DNA from: Pterobdella sp. o SKG-2022
Taxonomy: Eukaryota; Annelida; Clitellata; Hirudinida; Piscicolidae
Assembly: GCA_964035795.1 (NCBI GenBank)
Contig: OZ038322.1
Span: 7,145,037-7,209,036, forward strand
Reading direction: 5' to 3'
Length of the DNA stretch: 64,000 bases
Position numbers and translations under genes: made by a program. The first letter of the stretch is position 1, and each line of letters opens with the position of its first letter. This document shows positions 39,087 to 64,000 of the stretch, piece by piece. The notes beneath the pieces are model-generated. The model was not told the DNA's origin. It worked only from the letters and a program-made list of their open reading frames with translations, and made no database searches.

Positions 39087-39194
39087 TGAATCTAAAAGTA
39101 AGGACACTAGCAAGGGATAATGTAAGCTAGCCTTTCGAAAAGCTTCGTGTCATTTAATGAGTTCTTTGTGTTTGTTGTCCTTACTTTTAAATTC
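39087..39194. mobile_element. foldback/MITE-like element, copy A (~108 bp)
   Basis: Inverted arms: GAATCTAAAAGTAAGGACA on the left and the complement of GAATTTAAAAGTAAGGACA on the right (1 mismatch in 19). Between them lies gataatgtaagctagccttt followed by cgaaaagcttcgtgtc, the core shared with the elements at 57260 and 57476, whose arms are unrelated. No open frame. Confidence 0.75.
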
Positions 39195-39864
39195 TCTTAC
39201 CAATTCAAAAATCAGTGCACATTCCATGAAGCTAAACCGTTACCATCACATTATGAAAACATGAAATTTTAAGATAACATAATACAAGTAAAAAAATAAA
39301 AGCTAAAACTCTAAAAAACATTAATAAACGAGTATTGAGAAGTTATAATAACTAAAACAGGATTTGCTTAACTCAGTACTATTTTTATACTTTTTTTGAA
39401 AATGTTAATAGCATCGAAGGGTCTGAAGATATGAACTTCACAAAATTAATTGTTTTATTTTAATTTTTTTTTATAAACATTACTCATATGTACACGGTCG
39501 CAACTTTAATGATTGTGCACAAACTTAAAAATTAAAATCATTCACAATACAGAAAAACTTTTGTGAGACCCGACTTGTGTAAGTCTTGCAGCATCCAAAT
39601 ACTGCTCTTCTATTGCTTGTGACAGATGCGTTTCAATGCCTTTGTACAACTTTCAACCAGCCATTTGATTCAATGTGTTTTTAGAAAGTGCTGTAAAATA
39701 TTTTTTAGGGATTGCTATGTACTTTTTTGTTCAAACCTAAGTTAACATTTAAAAATTATTTTCAAAATTTTGCCCGGAGTTTTTGATATTTTTGTATAAT
39801 TTACAAATATTCATTTTGAATATAACTTTAATTAAAGTAAATTAGTGGAACACAAGTTTTTAGA

Positions 39865-56362
<16,498 letters not shown>

Positions 56363-56399
56363 ATTATATGTGTCAAAGATTTTAAAATATCATTAACTA

Positions 56400-57255
56400 A
56401 TACCTACGATGTCTCTGAATAACTTCTGTGTTTTGTTGCTTTTTTTCTCACTTTTCTAATGCTTGATTTTTAAAATAAGGAAGTCGAAATGTTTTTCTGG
56501 ATGTGTGTCAATGGTTCTTTAGAGATATTTTTTTCTGATAATGTGAATAATATTTTGATTTGAAGTGTTTAAATAGAATTTCATTGTTGATTTGATTCTA
56601 AGATTTTAACAGTACTACTCGTTTTGAATTATAAAAATTTATTTGAAATTTTTTTGATTTCAAGCATTAACAATTATGAATTCAAATATTTTTTTCTAGT
56701 AAATATATCGTTTGAAGCGTTCAAATCAAATAATCACGCTGTAGTATAATTTACTTGGAGAAAACTTATTTTCATTACTACTTAAGGCAATTCTTTAAGA
56801 AGAATTTTATAATTTATTTATCTATATTTCTCGTGAAAGCACATTTTTAAAACAATAGAAAGTTGATACAATATTTTTAAAGGTGAAGGTTAGGGTTGAA
56901 GGTGTAATGAGGTTTTTGACAAGAATTAACAGCTGATGACAACGAGTATAAATTAAAGCTTGTATTTAGGGATTTTGTTCAACATTATGCGGTATACTTT
57001 ACCATAATACAAAATATTGACCTATTATTGTAAAAAAAAGCAACATTTTACCCTATTTAAAACAGTAGAGAAAAGTATAAAAGTCATAAATCCTTGAAAT
57101 TTGTTAACATTTAACCATATTTCTGCTGAGTTTCAACAATTTCCAATGCCAGCAAAAATTTATCAAAGTCAGGGTTTTTGATAAAAATTTGAAACTGAAA
57201 ACATTAAATTCTTCAAGCCACTCACAAATTATTCAACACTCGAAAGAACTAAACT
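56400..57255. other. AT-rich DNA downstream of UTP25
   Basis: No gene seen. The UTP25 polyadenylation signal is presumably in the first few hundred bases but I see no unambiguous AATAAA near the stop. Confidence 0.45.
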
Positions 57256-57259
57256 AGTC

Positions 57260-57412
57260 TATTAACAAAAACTATTTGAATCAAACACTTTTATTATGTT
57301 ACCTTGGCAGTTTGGAACGTCAAGTTTGTATACTTGATAAAGTGAGTTCAACTTACGAAAGCTTCGTGTTATTATTTAGTTAATAAAAAAGTTTGATTCA
57401 AATCGTTAATGG
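57260..57412. mobile_element. foldback/MITE-like element, copy B (~150 bp)
   Basis: Left arm attaac...ATTTGAATCAAACACTTTTATTA and right arm TAATAAAAAAGTTTGATTCAAAT..gttaat are inverted repeats with one mismatch and a 1-bp indel over about 23 bp. The core at 57334-57370 reads tgataaagtgagttcaactt followed by acgaaagcttcgtgtt. No coding frame. Confidence 0.82.
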
Positions 57413-57475
57413 ATAATTTTCGGCAAAACTTCGCAAATCACAATAAAAGAGCGCTGAATAAACCTAGAAAAAATC

Positions 57476-57613
57476 AATTTAAACTAAAAAATTTTACTAA
57501 CTGAACAACAAGAAGTTTTTTATATGTCACTCACATTAACAAGATTTGATAATGTAAGTTCGACTTACGAAAAGTTTCGTGTTCTCAGTCAATAAAATTT
57601 TTTGAGCTAAATT
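57476..57613. mobile_element. foldback/MITE-like element, copy C (~138 bp)
   Basis: Left arm AATTTAAACTAAAAAATTTT plus ACTAACTGA; right arm is the complement of AATTTAGCTCAAAAAATTTT plus ATTGACTGA (about 23 of 29 matching). The core at 57547-57582 reads tgataatgtaagttcgactt followed by acgaaaagtttcgtgtt. It is only 63 bp from copy B but has arms of unrelated sequence. Confidence 0.8.
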
Positions 57614-57639
57614 GTAAATTAGACATGTTTAACTTTCAA

Positions 57640-58740
57640 AAGCTATTGAATTGAAGAAAATTAATTATTGATATGGTTTGAAATTATAAATTCACTCGCT
57701 AGTGTTCAACATTACTATCAATATTTAAGAGTCTTTAAGACTTATTTATTCAAGACATATGCTATAGTCATTATAAAGAACGTTATTAATATCAATGGTA
57801 ATAAAGCTAGGATAAATTTTTTATCCATTTGTAATAATGTCAGAAATTGAAAAAACTCCACATTCTAAAAGTGTGTTCAAAATTCCCATAGCATTTATAT
57901 CAATCAAATAAGTTGAAACTTCAAAAGAGAAATATTGTCACTGAAGATAGATGTAAAGACTTTGAGAGAGATTTAGAATAACAGGTATGGTAAATCAATA
58001 GGTTTGATAGAAAACATTAATGGAGAACAATGTTGTATTGTGGCTATTGGAAACAATGTATTATTGAAAATAAGTACTATTGGAGATTAGTTATATTCGC
58101 AAAAAATATGGTATTGAGGACTAGGTGCCATTGTAAAGAATGTATCCTTTTAAAGGACTGTTGTAAGTAATTTGAAAATTCTCACTTATATATATATCAG
58201 CTTCAATTTAAATCTTCACAAACTCGGCTTGTCTAGTTCACTCTAGTTCTTTTATTCACACGAATAAATCTATACGACATATTTTTATATCGAGGGTAAC
58301 GCAAAACAGTTTAAAATCTATTGTTATTTAAATTAAATTTCAATTGTATCTGGTTATTTTTCAATATTTTTAAAATATATAATTTGTTTGATATATTATT
58401 GTCTGAAAAATTTTGATTATTTGATAGGAACAATCAGCTTTCTGCAAGTGTCAATGTTCATTCAATAACAAGCCATTTTATCAAACATTTCATGAGAAAA
58501 CTTATTTATAAAACGATTTGTTTAGTTGAATTTGAGATATACTGTTACAATAGTTAAATATCTAAGACTCCATTAGAACTTACAAATGAATTTCATTAAA
58601 TCATATTTGAAACGACGTGGATACAAACTAATAGACATAAACTCTTTATCGAAGATTTATAGATTTTTTATTTATTATTTCAAATCTGTTCACTTCTAAA
58701 ATTCTGCTGTATTAATTTTTATATATATTTGTTATAGCAT
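57640..58740. other. AT-rich DNA, no gene seen
   Basis: One 60-codon frame at 57668-57850 has no motif and composition like its surroundings. A short (TA)n is at 58189-58199. Confidence 0.45.
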
Positions 58741-58756
58741 ATAAGACCCACAAAGG

Positions 58757-58770
58757 AATATAAAAGCGCA
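58757..58770 (+). promoter_or_regulatory. possible TATA box of the peptide gene
   Basis: ggaatataaaagcgc is a good TATA-box match, about 220 bp upstream of the ATG at 58982. In such AT-rich DNA a chance match is likely, but the GC-flanked form is uncommon here. Confidence 0.3.
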
Positions 58771-58981
58771 TAGCACTAATACATTGTTTGCCTTATAAGA
58801 CGTATACCAGTGCTCAGTAGAAGATAATTTTAAAGTCTCATTTAGTATGACCAGTGTTTGTTGAGTCTATGGGGTTGTGAAGTGATTCAATTGGTTTTTA
58901 TTTGTAATTAAATCTCTAAAAACACCAACCGAAACTATCTATTAAGATCTATAAATCGGATTTCAGTAATTATTTGTTGAC

Positions 58982-60512
58982 ATGTTTGAAAGAAAGAAAT
59001 GTTGCTTTTTCATTTCTTTATTATTTTTCATCTTGCTTCTCACATTGACGACCGAAGCCCGTCGAAAGCATCGGAGACCAAGAGGTATTTGAAGTCATTG
59101 TTGATGTCATCATCGTAACATTCATAAATGAGTAATTGTTATAGGGTTAATATGCAGTATTATACAGGAGATGACACACCATTGTTATGAAATTAATAAT
59201 TTTTTAATTGTTGTTTTATTTAATATTATTATTGTTTTAAATTCAAAAATTTTGTTATTTTGAACCATTATTAGTTTTAAATTGATAATAATAATGTGAA
59301 AATTGAATAATAATAATAATAATAATATAAATTCAAAACGTTATTAAAATAAATTTTTCCTTAAATAACTAAAAACATATAAAAATATTGATAAAAATAT
59401 TCATTGAAATATTGGAGTGTCAAGCATGAAAATTTTTGACTCAAACCCATAATTGACTTCTCAAACATGAGTCAAAAAAATGTCTACAATAATGAGTGAA
59501 CAGACAAACCTCCATGAAACTATAATCAAATGCAATACCACTCTTCAAAGTTATGAAATACAAGCGGTTATGATAATACATAAGACCAATTAACTTAGTA
59601 ACAATTTTACGCCGCGACCCACATTGTAATTGGTGCTTGCCTCATCACGTGACGTTTCAACAATAATTTTTGGCATTTGTTATATGTTTGGGAAGAGATA
59701 AGAAACATGGTAGTCGTTTTTGTGTTGTAGATGAGTTATTATAAATCATAATTAACAGTAGTTACTGTTACTTTGTTACTTTTGATGTTATAACAATTAA
59801 ATGCTTTAAATGTGAAATATAACGAATGATGAAATAAAGATAACTAAAGACTTTTAAATACATAACTTATAAATATATTAGTATGTTATCGTTTTTAAAG
59901 CGTTCTGTATGCGTATAGATATTATCATTAATATTACCATTGTTGTATAATTGTACCATTATTGTGTAAGTTGTACTGGTGTGGGTTAGTTAACGTTTAT
60001 TGCTATTTCAAACGTGTTATTTCACAACTCTTTCTAACTTATCGAATGAAGGAATAATTGAAGTTAGGAAGATTTTTTATAGTTGCTTTAGAATTAACTA
60101 TTGTTTTTATTATTTATATTAAATTTGATCTTCGTTTATAAATAAACTGTTATTTTTAAACAGAAATTTTGAATTTATGTCATTTTTTTATTTTTGAAGT
60201 AAATTCAAATGATAATATGGACAAAGTTTAAATATATCAAAATAAACTTGGCTTTTTTAGACTTAAAAATCAATATAAGAACAATACCACAAAAAATTAC
60301 TCATTTAGAAATCAAATCATAATTTCTTTTTAATTACAATTTGTAATGACGTTTTCTTCCAGTTTCTTGCGTGCCTCTTTTGATTCTGCGGCGTTCAATC
60401 ATATCTAGCATGATACACACAAGGTATAATCCAAAATAATCTAAAATTATCTACTCTTTTTCACTGCATTACTTCCAGGTTGGACTTGTATATTCAACTT
60501 GGTATCTTATGA
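58982..60512 (+). CDS. candidate small secreted peptide, 3 exons, 65 aa
   Basis: Exon 1 (58982-59084) encodes MFERKKCCFFISLLFFILL and then LTLTTEARRKHRRPR. This is a textbook signal peptide (positive N-terminus, about 16 hydrophobic residues, TEA cleavage-like site) followed by a very basic stretch with dibasic sites. It ends in phase 1 at a GT, as signal-peptide exons often do. A strong acceptor 'ttttcttccag' gives exon 2 (60363-60423), VSCVPLLILRRSIISSMIHT. After a 55-bp intron, exon 3 (60479-60512) gives LDLYIQLGIL and a stop. Phases agree at both junctions. No family recognised. Exon 1 is the most convincing part; exons 2-3 may be wrong and the true partner could lie beyond. It could be a neuropeptide, antimicrobial or other secreted peptide, but nothing in the sequence decides that. 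Confidence 0.35.
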
Positions 60513-60519
60513 TTTTAAA

Positions 60520-63500
60520 CGTTGAACGGACTACGAAATTAATTTTCAAATATAACTAATTTTTTTCATATTTAAGTTTTGATTTTCATATTTTTAAATT
60601 AAAATAATATTTTCGCTCTTTTTCAAATCTCTTAATGGTTTAACCTTGATTCTAAGCAATTTGTTATATTTTGTAATTTTTGGCGTATCATCGTTTGCAT
60701 AAACGAACATAATTAACAAGCTTTTCCAACGTGATGTTTATTAGTAAAAACACATGTTTTCCTTGCAAACTGCACATATTTTAACTTGATAGAATTTATC
60801 TTTCACAGAATACGTTAGTGAAAGTCATAAAAGATGTTTGAAACCTTTATTTGAAGTTTCCAACCTTTTCTTCCCATGTTTATTTGGTGTTGAAATAGTA
60901 AAAATCAACAAAGCGATTGGATCGATAAATTATTGGAAAATTTTTCATAAAACACTTAAAAATGAAATAAATCACAAATTTTTATGGCTTGATTAATTAC
61001 TGGACGGTCTTTTCATTTAGAATTATCAATTATCTTCGAAAAACAAAAATAAAACTAATCAAACCCTCTTCATTGCATGATTTAATAAATTGTAAGAATT
61101 TTATTTTGTTTGAAAACAACATGGCATATGCATAATTCGGCAGACACTAAATTTATTTGTGTCAAATGATTTGTGTTACTTTTCCTGTTATTACTTTATT
61201 TTCAGGTTAAATAACTTTAAATCACCAAAAAATCTAGTTTTTATACCATTCAATTATATCGTTAAAAAGCGAATGTAATAGAGCATGGTATAAACACATG
61301 AAAACACCTGTTTCAACTGAAGCCTTCACAATAGCTTCATTTGAAGAATATCTTTGAACTTATAATGCAAAATTATCCGTAAATGTTGTTTATTTGTCTA
61401 TAATCCGATCTAAGTCTTTTCCTTTCTCAATACTTAACACCCTTTATCACAGCGGGAGATGACTGAGTTTCAATCTAGTTTCATTAAATAATACTATTGT
61501 TTGAATAAAATTTTCAATTATAAATATTCCCAAAAAAGCAGTTCTAAGCACAACTTCAATCTTTTAATACCTGAACCTTTTAACAGTCCTAAACAAAGTA
61601 ATTCTTCACTCGAATGAGACAAATAGTTGGTTTGAATGAGAATAATAAATAAAAATTTATAAGCATACCACCTAATTCTGAAGGATAATTTGGCAGAGAA
61701 TATGATGGTAAGACCAAACGCAACAATTGAAAATTTTTAAACTTTGGCCTTGTGAAATATTATTTGCCATACCTAACCGTTTTTATTTTATTATGAAAAC
61801 AATTGATTCAATTTGAAAATTTATCTAATCAAAAACATTTTATGTATTGTTATATTGAATTAACAGTGAAATCTTAATAAATTCCATTGCCTTTTCATTG
61901 TTTCAAGCTAGAATATCTACTTTACTTTTGAATAAATAATGTTTTTTGTTCTAATTTCTCCAATAATGATAGTTTAAGACATACCAAACGATAATTTCCA
62001 ATAAGTCCCATCATAAAACCTCAGCATCTTGGGTTATTAATAGTAAAAAATTTGTTTATAGTAAACAACAAAATCCTACAATGGCTTTTTTTTTATTTCA
62101 GAGATAAAACACATATACAAAATTCAGTGTATACTGCAAAAGACTCTTACCCAGTGAAATAAGCAGTTTAAACAAAGAAAATTCTCTTCTCCAGTGTGAA
62201 TTTGATAATCAATAAAAAATTCTTTTAAAACCTTTTATGCTCAAAACCACTTAAACAATTTTAATAGCTTTTTACTGTCATAACTTTCAAAAACATCCGC
62301 TTTTTTGCTACTTTTTTAAATTTATAACTTATAAATTTCTTAGGGAATTAAGGTTTACAATAAAGAATAACTCTAAGAATTTCATGTCATAGCATGAAAT
62401 TTAAGGCAGTTTTTGGATTTTTTTGAAGAAAAACTTGATCAATGTTTGGCTTTTGTAATTAATATGTCTTAGCTTTTATAACAATTTTCCCTTCGTGCAA
62501 ATAATTGAAGATAATTCATATAAGGGTGAGTTAAGAAATTGTACAAACAAATTGAATTAAAGTTGCAATACCAGTTATATTTGACGGCCTGAGTGCGGAA
62601 TTGAAGGTTACAAGAAAAATTTACTCTTATCATCAGCTATAATAATATAAAAATAATAATTTAAAAACTAATGAGAAGAAAAAATAAAAATAATAATCAA
62701 TAATAATATCTTTAACATTACTTCACTAATTACGAATGCTTTTATTAATATTACCAACAAAACGTCTTTCTGAGCAATAGGAATTCGTTAACGTTTTTAA
62801 TATATATAACTCAACGTTTGTTTTTAACTTACAGAAGAATTTTTGATTTTTTGTGTTGCAATTAAGGTCAGTCACATTTCAATCTCACCTTTTGTTATCT
62901 ACCGTTGAAAGGCGAATATTTTACGAAACATTTTCCCATCTTTTTGTTCTAAAAAATGTGAATATTCTGATGGGTATATTCATTTATTATGATATTGAAT
63001 TTTCAAGGTTTTCATTCGATTTTACATCATATTATGTATTAGCTATATGCAAATATAGATTTGTATTCAAGTTTTAATTAAACTTCGTTTGCTTTGGATT
63101 ATTTTTACGCTATCCAATATTCTCCAAGTCATAACATACTTTCTTCAAACTACGTTCAAAGCACTTAGAGTAAAAGGATTTCATAATGTACTTGGGTGCT
63201 AGATCAAAAAAAAATTTCTTGGGCCATTTCTCTTTGGTTTTTACTGTGAAGTATGTTCGAAAATGAATTATCCATGTACTGAAACGTGAAAAAAAAGTCA
63301 CAAATTAAATGAATCTTTAAAAAATCTTATGACTCATTGTCAAAGTCAATTAATCTCAAATTAAAATTTTCATTTATTATGAAATACGTCTATAAAGCAG
63401 ATCATAACTTTAAATTCATTAAACATTAAAATTAGAATTTTGTATAAAATAAAGCTTATTAATAGTATAATGAAGAAATAACTTCTTTTCTAAAAAATTA

Positions 63501-63700
63501 CCTAATATTGTAGCCAAGTAAAAATCTCTTTCTTTCGATTCAATGATTTATAATTTTTATTCTTTCACTTCTCAGACATAAGGTTCAATTTGAGCTTCTT
63601 TATTCCCTATTATTTAAATCCAAAATCACAAGCAATAATTAAAACCTCTTGGTTTATCATTAAACGTGTGGTATTCATTATTAGGTGTAACGAAAGATTT
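60520..63700. other. AT-rich DNA, no gene seen
   Basis: Three kilobases without a frame of interest, clear repeat or splice-flanked exon. Short AAT runs at 62640-62705. Confidence 0.5.
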
Positions 63701-63702
63701 TT

Positions 63703-63795
63703 ACTTTTAATTAATAGAAGATAGTGTTTAAGACACTACAAAGCTTTTCGTAAGCATAATCAAACTCTGAATTCTTCAATTGAGTTTTAAAAGGA
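63703..63795 (-). mobile_element. possible foldback element, copy D (degenerate)
   Basis: The minus strand contains ttgattatgcttacgaaaag followed by ctttgtagtgtc, similar to the core of copies A-C but lacking about 10 bp. Flanks cttttaattaatagaag and the complement of cttttaaaactcaattgaag are weakly inverted. Much less certain than the others. Confidence 0.35.
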
Positions 63796-64000
63796 ATATA
63801 TCAAAGAATTTAATTTCAAAATTTATGGTGGCTTGTTATCGAAATATTCTGTCTTAATTTTGATTATAAATACACTTGTAGTCAATGTTTTATGCTTAAA
63901 TTTTCAAAAAATTGATATATTTTCATTTAAAAGCTTCATCCATCAAAAAACTTTCAAAAATTTTTTATATTTGATTATTTTGATTGAATAACTTGCAATA

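Overview
The window looks like a piece of an AT-rich animal nuclear genome. Genes are split by many small GT-AG introns, and the DNA between and inside them is full of microsatellites and decayed non-LTR retrotransposons of the L2/CR1, CR1 and RTE types. Four conserved single-copy genes could be rebuilt by hand from splice sites, phase and family similarity. None is an open single-exon ORF. Two fragments centred on 'catgctagcatgga' plus a GATGAT tail resemble a dispersed repeat I recall from cephalopod and other molluscan DNA. A lophotrochozoan source is my best guess, but a weak one.

Layout. 1-6300: microsatellite, minisatellite and featureless AT-rich DNA. 6369-6568: an assembly gap of 200 Ns. 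6569-15540: retrotransposon graveyard (L2-like copy, L2-like copy embedded in an RTE copy, antisense RTE piece, Jockey/I-like piece, internally deleted RTE derivative). 16113-22835 (minus): LAS1L, 12 exons. 23141-25878 (plus): TYW2/TRMT12, 8 exons, head-to-head with LAS1L across 305 bp, a likely shared promoter. 26180-28520: decayed element fragments. 28841-30134 (minus): INO80E, 5 exons. 31640-36260: a ~148-bp satellite split by a near-complete antisense CR1. 39865-56362 (plus): UTP25, 20 exons, with LINE copies in introns 9, 10 and 14. 57260-57613: two foldback elements. 58982-60512: candidate gene for a 65-residue secreted peptide. The rest to 64000 is AT-rich DNA with nothing recognisable.

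Function. LAS1L (pre-rRNA ITS2 endonuclease) and UTP25 (SSU processome) are both ribosome-biogenesis factors. TYW2 modifies tRNA-Phe. INO80E is a subunit of the INO80 chromatin remodeller. The cluster is therefore housekeeping in character.

The points most worth a second look are (a) a small family of foldback elements that share a ~37-bp two-hairpin core but have unrelated inverted-repeat arms, (b) two UTP25 exons whose order disagrees with the family's protein order although splice phases fit, (c) the putative secreted peptide gene, and (d) the head-to-tail RTE derivative. All gene models are manual and unsupported by transcripts; the family assignments rest on remembered conserved motifs, not on a search.
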